Shown: positions 1 to 8,388 of the stretch, in pieces | How positions within the stretch are numbered: position 1 is the first letter of the stretch | Layout of the letters: each line of letters opens with the position of its first letter | Assembly: GCA_937925095.1 (NCBI GenBank) | Contig: CALEXX010000040.1 | Coordinates: 17,708 to 81,707, forward strand | Length of the DNA stretch: 64,000 bases | Reading direction: 5' to 3' | Source: an uncultured Leptotrichia sp. | Lineage (GTDB): Bacteria; Fusobacteriota; Fusobacteriia; Fusobacteriales; Leptotrichiaceae | Notes under the pieces: model-generated | Told to the model about the DNA's origin: nothing | Databases searched by the model: none | Seen by the model: only the letters and a program-made list of their open reading frames with translations | Position numbers and translations under genes: made by a program

Positions 1-1
1 A

Positions 2-2125
2 TTGTCACAGGTTGAAAACACCGTAAACCTCTTTGACGAAGGTGCGACAGTTCCCTTTATAGCACGTTACAGAAAAGAAGTTACGGGAAATCTGGATGAA
101 GAGCAGATAAGGGAAGTAATTGAAAAAGTTACATACTACAGAAATCTTGAAAAAAGAAAAGAAGAAGTTATAAGGCTTATAGAAGAGCAGGGAAAACTTA
201 CTGAAGAGCTGAAAGCAAGCATAACAAACGCTTTAAAGCTGCAGGAAGTGGAAGATCTGTACCTTCCTTATAAGAAAAAGAAAAAGACAAAAGCCGATAT
301 TGCAAAGGATCAGGGACTGGAGCCATTATCAATATTCGCTTTATTGCCGAAAACAACTATGGATTCCTTAAAAACTGAAGCAGAAAAATATATTACAGAA
401 GAAGTTCCTACAGTGGAAGCTGCAATTGAAGGAGTGCATCTGATTATTGCACAGAATTTATCTGAAGACATAAAAATAAGGGAATTTTTAAGGGAAAGAA
501 TTGCAAAATATGGAATACTGACTTCAAAAGTAATTGAAAAAAATAAAGGTGAAGATGAAAAAGGTGTGTATCAGGATTACTATGAGTATTCAGAGCCTAT
601 TGAAAAGGCCGCTTCAAATAGAATTCTGGCACTAAACAGAGGAGAAAAGGAAAAAATTCTGAAGGTTGATATAGATATAGATGAAAAAACTGAAGAATTT
701 ATAATGAACTTTATACTGAAAACTTTTGGAAATAAAAATCTGACTGATTTTTACAGGGAAATTATAAGGGATTCCCTTGACAGACTTGCATATCCGTCAA
801 TAAAAAATGAAGTGAGAAATATATATACTGAAAAAGCCGAAGAGGAAGCAATAAATATATTTTCAGAAAATCTGGAAAAACTGCTGCTTCAGCCGCCATT
901 ATCTAAAAAAACACTTATGGGTCTTGATCCGGGATACAGGACAGGATGTAAAATGGTTGTTATAAATAAGGACGGATTCTATGAAACAAACGATGTGCTT
1001 TATCTTGTTGAAGAAATGCACAATCCAAGACAGCTTGCAGAGGCTAAAAAGAAAATATTAAACTACATTGATAAATATGGAGTAGATATAATTGCAATAG
1101 GAAATGGTACAGCATCAAGGGAAACCGAAAGCTTTGTAGCCAAAATAATAAAGGAAGCCAACAGACAGGTATCATATCTGATAGTAAGTGAAGCGGGAGC
1201 ATCAGTGTATTCAGCGTCAAAACTTGCAATAGAGGAATTTCCTGACCTTGATGTTACTGCAAGAGGAGCAATATCAATTGCCAGAAGAATACAGGATCCT
1301 ATGGCTGAGCTTGTAAAGATAGATCCGAAGTCAATAGGAGTTGGAATGTACCAGCATGATGTAAATCAGAAAAAATTAAATGAAACATTGGAACAGACAA
1401 TAGAGCACGTGGTAAATAATGTTGGAGTAAATATTAATACTGCATCGTGGGCACTTCTGAGTTTTGTGTCAGGAATTAAGAAAAATGTTGCTAAAAATCT
1501 TGTGGATTACAGACATGAAAATGGGGACTTTAAAGACAGAAAACAGCTCAAGAAGGTAAAAGGCCTTGGAGATAAGGCATTTGAACAAATGGCAGGGTTC
1601 GTAGTAGTGCCTGATAGTGAAAATCCTCTTGACAATACTATAATTCACCCTGAATCCTATCATATTGCAGAAACAATACTGAAGGAAGCAGGATGTAAAG
1701 TTTCTGACCTGAAGGAAAATCTGGATGAAGTGAGACAGAAACTGAAAACAGTTAATCTGGATAAAATTATAAAGGAAAATGATTTCGGACCTCAGACTGC
1801 AAAGGATGTATATGAAGCACTACTGAAGGATAGAAGGGATCCAAGGGACGAATTTGAAAAACCTTTATTGAGATCTGATATACTGAATATGGATGACCTT
1901 AAGGAAGGAATGGTTCTGGAAGGTACAGTGAGAAACGTCGCAAAATTTGGGGTTTTTGTAGATATAGGATTAAAAAATGATGCATTGATTCACATATCAC
2001 AGATATCAGATAAATTTGTATCAGATCCTACAAAAGTATTATCTGTAGGACAGATAATAAAAGTTAAAATCCTGTCACTTGACAAGGAAAGAGGAAGAGT
2101 GGGGCTTACAAGAAAAGGTATATAA
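2..2125 (+). CDS. tex: Tex-family RNA-binding protein, 5' partial
   Basis: Tex (YhgF-like) proteins are cytoplasmic nucleic-acid-binding factors linked to transcription and RNA metabolism. The visible 707 residues hold the N-terminal Tex domain with its early F-I-A-R-Y-R-K-E motif, an RNase-H-like (YqgF) fold around M-G-L-D-P-G-Y-R-T-G (about 304-313), helix-hairpin-helix repeats (about 490-560) and a C-terminal S1 RNA-binding domain (about 634-704). The frame is open to the left edge, and family members normally carry about 15 more residues before the V-S-Q-V-E-N-T-V segment. The apparent TTG start is therefore probably internal and the gene begins outside the window. lctP follows after 46 bp. 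Confidence 0.93.
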   Translation: MSQVENTVNLFDEGATVPFIARYRKEVTGNLDEEQIREVIEKVTYYRNLEKRKEEVIRLIEEQGKLTEELKASITNALKLQEVEDLYLPYKKKKKTKADIAKDQGLEPLSIFALLPKTTMDSLKTEAEKYITEEVPTVEAAIEGVHLIIAQNLSEDIKIREFLRERIAKYGILTSKVIEKNKGEDEKGVYQDYYEYSEPIEKAASNRILALNRGEKEKILKVDIDIDEKTEEFIMNFILKTFGNKNLTDFYREIIRDSLDRLAYPSIKNEVRNIYTEKAEEEAINIFSENLEKLLLQPPLSKKTLMGLDPGYRTGCKMVVINKDGFYETNDVLYLVEEMHNPRQLAEAKKKILNYIDKYGVDIIAIGNGTASRETESFVAKIIKEANRQVSYLIVSEAGASVYSASKLAIEEFPDLDVTARGAISIARRIQDPMAELVKIDPKSIGVGMYQHDVNQKKLNETLEQTIEHVVNNVGVNINTASWALLSFVSGIKKNVAKNLVDYRHENGDFKDRKQLKKVKGLGDKAFEQMAGFVVVPDSENPLDNTIIHPESYHIAETILKEAGCKVSDLKENLDEVRQKLKTVNLDKIIKENDFGPQTAKDVYEALLKDRRDPRDEFEKPLLRSDILNMDDLKEGMVLEGTVRNVAKFGVFVDIGLKNDALIHISQISDKFVSDPTKVLSVGQIIKVKILSLDKERGRVGLTRKGI

Positions 2126-2171
2126 TATTTTAAGTGATTAAATTATGAATAGAGAAAGAAGGTAAAGAGAG

Positions 2172-3746
2172 ATGAGTTTATTTTTAATTGGGCTTGTGCC
2201 TATAATTTTGTTTTTGGTTTTATTGGCAGGATTAAAAAAATCTGCAATGTTCAGTGCTTATACTAGTTTATTGACAGCAATCATTTTAACATTTGCTGTT
2301 CCAGCGTGGAGAATGCCGGTACAGGGGATACTTGCTTCTATACTGGAAGGATTTGCGGTAGCGTGGATGCCAATAGGATTTGTAGTTATTGCGGCATTGT
2401 TTGCATATGATCTATCAGTAAAAACAGGAAAAATCGAAACAATAAAAAAGATGTTAGGTAATATTACAACAGATAAAAGAGCACAGGCATTAGTACTGGC
2501 ATGGGGATTTGGAGGATTTATCGAAGGTATAGCAGGATACGGTACAGCAGTTGCAATTCCTGCGGCAATAATGGTGTCATTAGAATTTAATCCATTAAAT
2601 GCGGCATTGATATGTCTTATAGCAAACTCAACACCTACGGCATTTGGTACGGTGGGACTGCCTGTTACTACAATGGTTTCAAAACTGGGGCTTGACAAGG
2701 CCGGAAACTTTACACCTCTGTTTACATCATTGTTATTACTTATATTAACATGCCTGATTCCATTTATTATTGTTCAAATGGCAAACAAGGAAATAGAAGG
2801 TGGAAAAAATCCTGCATTTGGAAAAGGAATAATTCCGGTAATTATAGCTTCAGTATTGGGATATCTTATACAGCCTGCAATAGCATTTACAATGGGAGCA
2901 GAGCTGACAACAATATTATCGAGTTTACTTGCAATGATATTAATGATAGTATCTATAAAAATGTTTGTAAAAAATGATGAAGGATTTGAAAAGGCTCATG
3001 TTACAGGGAAGGAAGCATTTCTTGCATGGCTACCTTATATTCTGATGATAGTACTTATAGTGGGAACAAGTCCGGTTGTGGAACATATACACTCAATGCT
3101 GGAACCTACTACTACTAAATTTAACTTTGCATTAGGAAATCAGGAAGCATGGTTTAATGATGGAGGAGATCCAAGTGTAACATTTAAATGGTTACTTGCT
3201 CCTGCAGCACCATTATTCCTGGCAACAGTAATCGCAGGAATCATACAAAGAGCTAAAATAAAAGACATGGGGGAAGTGCTGTGGCATACAACAGTTCACA
3301 AAATCCCTTCATTAACAGTAATTATGGGAATAGTTGCATTATCAGTAGTTATGAAACACAGCGGAATGATACAAAGTATAGCTGACGGATTTGTAAATCT
3401 TACAGGAAAAGGATTCCCGCTGATTTCACCATTCCTTGGAACAATAGGAACATTTGTTACAGGAAGTGACTTGTCATCGAACTTGCTGTTTGGAGATCTT
3501 CAACATAGCGTTGCAGAAGGGCTAAAACCAGGAAGTGACATGCTGAAATCACTGTTTATAGCCTCAAATACAGCAGGAGCAACAGGAGGAAAAATGATAT
3601 CACCTCAAAATATTGCCATAGCTGCTTCTACTGTTGGACTTGTAGGACAGGAAGGGGATATGCTGAAATTTACAATTAAATACTCAATAGTTTATGCAAT
3701 AATTTTAGGTGTCCTTGTATTTGTAGGAAGCGGAATGATAGCTTAA
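2172..3746 (+). CDS. lctP: L-lactate permease, LctP family
   Basis: Integral inner-membrane carrier of 524 residues, hydrophobic throughout, with the 12 or more membrane helices expected of the LctP family. Family-typical segments include G-F-I-E-G-I-A-G-Y-G-T-A (about 115-128), the N-S-T-P-T-A-F-G-T-V-G loop and the C-terminal G-A-T-G-G-K-M-I-S-P-Q-N motif. The known role is proton-coupled uptake of lactate, or of glycolate in some members. For a fermentative organism that makes lactate, export is also possible. The ATG follows an AGAAGG-type ribosome binding site. No lactate dehydrogenase gene is adjacent, so it seems to be a single-gene unit. Confidence 0.92.
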   Translation: MSLFLIGLVPIILFLVLLAGLKKSAMFSAYTSLLTAIILTFAVPAWRMPVQGILASILEGFAVAWMPIGFVVIAALFAYDLSVKTGKIETIKKMLGNITTDKRAQALVLAWGFGGFIEGIAGYGTAVAIPAAIMVSLEFNPLNAALICLIANSTPTAFGTVGLPVTTMVSKLGLDKAGNFTPLFTSLLLLILTCLIPFIIVQMANKEIEGGKNPAFGKGIIPVIIASVLGYLIQPAIAFTMGAELTTILSSLLAMILMIVSIKMFVKNDEGFEKAHVTGKEAFLAWLPYILMIVLIVGTSPVVEHIHSMLEPTTTKFNFALGNQEAWFNDGGDPSVTFKWLLAPAAPLFLATVIAGIIQRAKIKDMGEVLWHTTVHKIPSLTVIMGIVALSVVMKHSGMIQSIADGFVNLTGKGFPLISPFLGTIGTFVTGSDLSSNLLFGDLQHSVAEGLKPGSDMLKSLFIASNTAGATGGKMISPQNIAIAASTVGLVGQEGDMLKFTIKYSIVYAIILGVLVFVGSGMIA

Positions 3747-3794
3747 CTATAAATGAACAAAATTGTTATAAAAAAATTGAAAATAAAAACAAAT

Positions 3795-3870
3795 TCGGCA
3801 TTCAAAATTTTCTAAAGAGTAAATTTTGTAGCCGGCATCAGGAGTATGAGGGCGACAATTAGCCCTTATA
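3795..3870 (+). promoter_or_regulatory. Two-hairpin leader upstream of ileS
   Basis: Two stem-loops sit directly before the ileS ribosome binding site. The first has an outer stem TCGGC (3795-3799) with GCCGG (3831-3835, one G-U pair), a small internal loop, and an inner perfect 8-bp stem CAAAATTT (3803-3810) with AAATTTTG (3821-3828). The second pairs TATGAGGGC (3845-3853) with GCCCTTATA (3862-3870), one G-U pair, around the loop GACAATTA. There is no T-run and no T-box element of the GGTGGNACC type, so this is neither a plain terminator nor an obvious T-box. A role in control of ileS is inferred. Confidence 0.45.
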
Positions 3871-3896
3871 TGAACAACAAAAAAATTGGAGGAAAA

Positions 3897-6692
3897 ATGT
3901 CAGAAGAACAGAATGTTGAAAAGGTAGATTATGCAGGAACGTTAAATTTACCGAAAACAAGCTTTAAAATGAAAGCAAATCTGGCTCAGAAGGAGCCAAT
4001 CACTCTAAGGGACTGGAATAAGGCAAATATTTATGAAAAATCCCTGAAGGAAGACAAAGGGTATTTCATATTGCATGATGGACCACCATATGCAAATGGT
4101 AATATTCATATAGGGCATGCCTTAAATAAAGTTCTAAAGGATATAATTTTAAAATATAAAAGACTGAGAGGGTACAATGCTCCATATATTCCTGGATGGG
4201 ACACACATGGACTGCCGATAGAATGGAAAATTATGGAGGAACTTGGAGAAAAGGCTAAAAGCATGACTCCACTTCAAATAAGACAGGAATGTAAAAAATA
4301 TGCACTTAAATGGGTAGAAAAGCAGAAGGCTGAATTTATAAGACTGGGAGTTTTAGGTAACTGGGAAAATCCTTACATTACCCTAAAACCTGAATATGAA
4401 GCGGAACAGCTGAAAGTATTTAAGGAAATATATGAAAACGGATATGTATATAAAGGACTAAAGCCTGTATACTGGTCACCAACTACAGAAACTGCCCTTG
4501 CTGAAGCGGAAATCGAATATAAGGACGTTGAATCACATTCAATTTATGTAAGATTTGAAGCAGAGCAGGATTTACTTGATAGATTGGGAGTAGATGAAGC
4601 AAGTATCCTAATATGGACAACTACTCCATGGACATTGCCGGCAAACTTGGGAGTGTTCCTGCATCCTGAATTTGATTATGGACTTTATAAAACAGAAAAA
4701 GGAAACCTGATTTTAGCAAAAAGCCTTGCTGAAACAGTATTTGCAACACTTGGACTGTCTTATGAACTGTTAAAGGAATTTAAAGGTACAGAATTGGAAA
4801 AAACTCATTACAGACATCCATTCTTAGATAGAGATGGATTAGTAATGATAGGAGATTATGTAACTGCAGATGCCGGAACAGGAGCAGTCCACTCTGCACC
4901 TGGGCATGGGGTGGATGACTATAACTATGCATTAAAATATAACATAGGAATATTGTCTCCTGTTGATGATAGAGGACACATGACAAAAGAAGCAGGTAAA
5001 TACGAAGGTATGTTCTATGCAAAGGCAAGTAATGTAATAGTGGAAGATCTTACTGAAAGTGGCCATCTGCTACACCACAGTAAATTTACCCACTCATACC
5101 CTCACGACTGGAGAAGTAAAAAACCTGTAATTTTCAGGGCAACTGAACAGTGGTTTATAAGTGTTGATGAAAGCGATATCAGACAGAACGCACTGGATGC
5201 ACTGAAGGATATTGAATTTGTTCCTGAATGGGGGAAAAACAGAATTAATGCAATGCTTGAAACAAGACCTGACTGGACAATTTCAAGACAGAGAGTATGG
5301 GGAGTACCAATACCTATATTCTATAACAGGGAAACAAATGAAGTTATATATGAGCCTGAAATAATGGATAAAGTTATTGAGTTAGTAAAAAAAGAAGGAA
5401 CAGATATATGGTGGAAATACGAAGCTGAAGAAATCATAGGGGAAGAACTGCTTGAAAAATACAACCTGAAAGATACTCCGTTAAGAAAAGAAAGAAGTAT
5501 AATGGACGTATGGTTTGATTCAGGAGTTTCACACAGAGGAGTTCTTATTCCAAGGGAATTACCAAGACCTGCAGACCTTTACCTTGAAGGAAGTGACCAG
5601 CATAGAGGATGGTTCCAGTCATCACTGCTGACTTCGATAGCGAGTACAAAGGATGCGCCATATAAAAGAATACTTACTCATGGATTTGTAATGGATGGCC
5701 AAGGTAGAAAAATGTCAAAATCATTGGGAAATACTATACTTCCTAAAGATATTACTGAAAAATATGGAGCTGATATTTTGAGACTTTGGGTATCTTCAGT
5801 AGATTACAGGGAAGATGTAAGAATTTCTGAAAATATACTTCAGCAAATGTCTGATGCATATAGAAGAATAAGAAATACTGCAAGATTCCTTATGGGAAAT
5901 TTAAGCGATTTCAATTATTCAGAAGACAAGGTTGAATATAATGAAATGTTTGAAATTGATAAATGGGCTATGCATAAGCTTGAAGAATTAAAGGAAAAGA
6001 CTACAAAATATTATGATAAATATGAATTTTACAGTTTATTCCAGGAAATAACATATTTCTGTTCAATTGAAATGTCTTCTTTCTATCTGGATATAGTAAA
6101 AGACAGACTTTACTGTGAAAATAAGAAATCTCTTGAAAGAAGAAGTGCACAAACTGTACTGACAGAAGTACTAAGAGTTCTTGTAAGGGTAATTTCCCCT
6201 GTATTGTCATTTACAGCAGAAGAAATCTGGGAGAGAATACCTGAAAGTATAAAAGAGGAAGAAAGTGTTCATTTAACTTCATGGATTGAAGCAAATCCAG
6301 AATATAAAAATGAAGAACTTGCTAAAAAATGGGAAAAGATATATCATTTAAGAAAAGAAGTTAATAAAAAGCTTGAAGCTGAAAGACAGACAGGAATGAT
6401 AGGGCACTCACTTGATGCAAGAGTTCTTCTCAATATATCAAATGATGAATATGCATTCCTGAAGGAGTATACAGAAGCTGAAGTTTCTGACCTGTTTATT
6501 GTTTCACAGGTGAAATTTGTAAATGATAAATTAAATGCAAGTGAAATAGATGGGATTACCATCGCTGTAGAAAAAGCATCTGGAGAAAAATGTGAAAGAT
6601 GTTGGAAATATGATGAGGAAGTTGGTCATGACCACGAACATACAGATGTATGTCCGAGATGTGCCAAAGTTCTTAATTCTTTGGAAAAATAG
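3897..6692 (+). CDS. ileS: Isoleucyl-tRNA synthetase
   Basis: Cytoplasmic class I synthetase that charges tRNA-Ile, 931 residues. The HIGH motif is at 71-74 and KMSKS at 605-609. The editing (CP1) insertion lies between, with the T-T-T-P-W-T-L-P segment. The C-terminus carries a zinc site of two C-x-x-C pairs, CERC and CPRC, in a bacterial-type tail. The start at 3897 is chosen because GGAGG lies 4 bases upstream. An in-frame ATG at 3846 would put the second leader hairpin inside the coding sequence and add 17 residues unlike the family. A small inverted-repeat element follows 10 bp after the stop. Confidence 0.96.
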   Translation: MSEEQNVEKVDYAGTLNLPKTSFKMKANLAQKEPITLRDWNKANIYEKSLKEDKGYFILHDGPPYANGNIHIGHALNKVLKDIILKYKRLRGYNAPYIPGWDTHGLPIEWKIMEELGEKAKSMTPLQIRQECKKYALKWVEKQKAEFIRLGVLGNWENPYITLKPEYEAEQLKVFKEIYENGYVYKGLKPVYWSPTTETALAEAEIEYKDVESHSIYVRFEAEQDLLDRLGVDEASILIWTTTPWTLPANLGVFLHPEFDYGLYKTEKGNLILAKSLAETVFATLGLSYELLKEFKGTELEKTHYRHPFLDRDGLVMIGDYVTADAGTGAVHSAPGHGVDDYNYALKYNIGILSPVDDRGHMTKEAGKYEGMFYAKASNVIVEDLTESGHLLHHSKFTHSYPHDWRSKKPVIFRATEQWFISVDESDIRQNALDALKDIEFVPEWGKNRINAMLETRPDWTISRQRVWGVPIPIFYNRETNEVIYEPEIMDKVIELVKKEGTDIWWKYEAEEIIGEELLEKYNLKDTPLRKERSIMDVWFDSGVSHRGVLIPRELPRPADLYLEGSDQHRGWFQSSLLTSIASTKDAPYKRILTHGFVMDGQGRKMSKSLGNTILPKDITEKYGADILRLWVSSVDYREDVRISENILQQMSDAYRRIRNTARFLMGNLSDFNYSEDKVEYNEMFEIDKWAMHKLEELKEKTTKYYDKYEFYSLFQEITYFCSIEMSSFYLDIVKDRLYCENKKSLERRSAQTVLTEVLRVLVRVISPVLSFTAEEIWERIPESIKEEESVHLTSWIEANPEYKNEELAKKWEKIYHLRKEVNKKLEAERQTGMIGHSLDARVLLNISNDEYAFLKEYTEAEVSDLFIVSQVKFVNDKLNASEIDGITIAVEKASGEKCERCWKYDEEVGHDHEHTDVCPRCAKVLNSLEK

Positions 6693-6702
6693 CAATTAAA
6701 AA

Positions 6703-6787
6703 GAGGGTGTCTCAAAATAGTAAAGATATAAATATAATTCAAAAATATAGTTTTAAGATTATTTTTTAAGTTTTTTGAGACAGCCTC
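6703..6787. repeat. Small inverted-repeat (MITE-like) element, copy 1
   Basis: An 85-bp AT-rich element with terminal inverted repeats: GAGGGTGTCTCAAAA at the left and TTTTGAGACAGCCTC at the right, one mismatch in 15. Its internal sequence is shared with a second copy on the other side of lspA (7305-7406) and with a decayed inverted copy near 60.8 kb. The ends resemble transposase-binding ends of insertion sequences, but no transposase is encoded. Folded in RNA it would form a hairpin between ileS and lspA. MITE identity is inferred. Confidence 0.7.
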
Positions 6788-6831
6788 AGCAAATAAATTT
6801 ATTTTTTCAAAATAGGAAAAAGGAAGGAAAT

Positions 6832-7299
6832 ATGCTTTATATAATAATTATTACAGTCCTTACTCTGATTGATCAATTCACAAAATCTGAGATGCTGTCT
6901 GTGGCAGATGGAAGTATTGGATATTCGATACCGGTTATACCAGGATTTTTTCACTTTACCTATGTGGAAAACCATGGAGGAATTTTTGGACTGTTTCAGG
7001 GGAAAATAGGGGTATTTACAGTTGTCAGCTTACTTTTATTAGGGTATATAGTGTTTACAGAGTATAAAAACTTTAAAAACTATACAAAATGGACAAAAAT
7101 AGGAGTTTCCATAATAGCCGCAGGAGCCATGGGAAATATGATTGACAGAATATTCAGAGGGTTTGTCGTGGATATGATAGACTTTAACGGATTATGGCAT
7201 TTTGTATTTAATGTTGCAGATATGTATGTGCATATAGGTATTTATATTATTGTAATCGACTATCTGGTAAGAAAACATATGGAAAAGAATAGAAAATAG
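6832..7299 (+). CDS. lspA: Lipoprotein signal peptidase (signal peptidase II)
   Basis: Inner-membrane aspartyl protease of 155 residues that cleaves the signal peptide of diacylglyceryl-modified prolipoproteins. It shows four hydrophobic segments, the D-Q-x-T-K motif near residues 14-18, and the two family aspartates in V-V-D-M-I-D-F (D114) and F-N-V-A-D (D130). The start at 6832 follows GGAAGGAA. An upstream ATG at 6775 lies inside the repeat element and would add 19 polar residues, so it is rejected. The gene is enclosed on both sides by copies of the same repeat. Lipoproteins for it to process are encoded nearby, for example at 27803. Confidence 0.94.
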   Translation: MLYIIIITVLTLIDQFTKSEMLSVADGSIGYSIPVIPGFFHFTYVENHGGIFGLFQGKIGVFTVVSLLLLGYIVFTEYKNFKNYTKWTKIGVSIIAAGAMGNMIDRIFRGFVVDMIDFNGLWHFVFNVADMYVHIGIYIIVIDYLVRKHMEKNRK

Positions 7300-7304
7300 T
7301 CCAT

Positions 7305-7406
7305 GTGGATGTCTCAAAATAGTAAAAATATAATAAATAAAACTTTTAAATAATTCAAAATATAGTTTTAAAGTTATTTTTTAAGTTTTCTTTTTGAAAC
7401 ACCCTC
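7305..7406. repeat. Small inverted-repeat (MITE-like) element, copy 2
   Basis: About 102 bp in the same orientation as copy 1. It shares TGTCTCAAAATAGTAAA at the left, TTCAAAATATAGTTTTAA in the middle and TTATTTTTTAAGTTTT near the right end, with about 17 extra bases inside. The terminal repeats (left GGATGTCTCAAAA, right TTTTTGAAACACCC) are less perfect than in copy 1, which suggests an older insertion. It lies between lspA and glyQ. Confidence 0.65.
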
Positions 7407-7472
7407 ATGCTGATTTTAACTGATATATATTTAAAATATTTAAATAAAAAAATAAGGAAAGGATGGAGACAA

Positions 7473-8342
7473 ATGACTTTTCAGGAAATAATACTTACGT
7501 TGCAGAAATTCTGGGGAGAAAAAGGTTGTGTAATCGGGAATCCTTATGATGTGGAAACAGGAGCGGGAACATTTAACCCTGACACATTTTTAATGTCCTT
7601 AGGGCCTGAACCTTGGAAGGTTGCATATGTTGAACCATCAAGAAGACCAAAAGATGGAAGATATGGAGAAAATCCAAACAGAGTTTATCAGCACCACCAA
7701 TTTCAGGTAATCATGAAACCGTCACCTGAAAATATTCAGGAGCTTTATCTTGAAAGCATGGTAGCTTTGGGAATAGATCCAAAGAAGCATGATATAAGAT
7801 TTGTTGAAGATAACTGGGAAAGTCCTACGCTTGGAGCATGGGGGCTAGGATGGGAAGTATGGCTTGACGGAATGGAAATTACGCAGTTTACTTATTTCCA
7901 GCAGGTAGGTGGACTTGAAGTGGAAATAACTCCGGCTGAATTGACTTACGGACTAGAAAGAATAGCTCTTTATCTTCAGGACAAGGAAAATGTATATGAC
8001 CTTGAATGGACAAAGGGAGTAAAATACGGAGAAAGACGTTTCCAGTATGAATATGAAATGTCCAAATACAGTTTTGAAGTGGCTGATGTACCTATGAATT
8101 TCCAGCTGTTTGACATGTATGAAAAGGAAGCATTGAACTGCCTTGAACATAAGCTTGTATTACCGGCATATGATTATGTTCTGAAATGTTCCCATACATT
8201 TAACAATCTTGATGCAAGGGGAGCCATCAGTACAACTGAAAGAATGTCGTATATTCTTAGAGTCAGAGATTTAGCAAAAAGATGTGCAGAACAATTTGTA
8301 GAAGTTAGAAAAGGATTGGGATATCCTTTATTAAAAAAATAA
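7473..8342 (+). CDS. glyQ: Glycyl-tRNA synthetase alpha subunit
   Basis: Catalytic subunit of the alpha2beta2 glycyl-tRNA synthetase, 289 residues, cytoplasmic. It carries the family signature segments near the start (T-F-Q-E-I-I-L-T-L-Q-K-F-W), the G-A-G-T-F-N-P-x-T-F block, the V-Y-Q-H-H-Q-F-Q-V motif and the glycine-rich G-L-E-R-I-A-L-Y motif typical of class II catalytic cores. The start at 7473 follows GGAAAGGATGGAG. An ATG at 7407 abuts the repeat element and would add 22 unrelated residues. The partner gene glyS normally follows at once; here about 2 kb of inserted DNA lies between them. Confidence 0.96.
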   Translation: MTFQEIILTLQKFWGEKGCVIGNPYDVETGAGTFNPDTFLMSLGPEPWKVAYVEPSRRPKDGRYGENPNRVYQHHQFQVIMKPSPENIQELYLESMVALGIDPKKHDIRFVEDNWESPTLGAWGLGWEVWLDGMEITQFTYFQQVGGLEVEITPAELTYGLERIALYLQDKENVYDLEWTKGVKYGERRFQYEYEMSKYSFEVADVPMNFQLFDMYEKEALNCLEHKLVLPAYDYVLKCSHTFNNLDARGAISTTERMSYILRVRDLAKRCAEQFVEVRKGLGYPLLKK

Positions 8343-8388
8343 TTTTTATTGATAAAAGGGGGAGTTTTATGAAAGGAGGGTTAGTAAA

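Noticed and set aside
2258..2698. Minus-strand open frame of 146 codons opposite lctP
   Set aside because: It lies wholly within a well-supported membrane carrier gene and is a product of its codon bias.
3747..3896. T-box riboswitch upstream of ileS
   Set aside because: No T-box consensus, no specifier loop and no terminator/antiterminator pair could be found.
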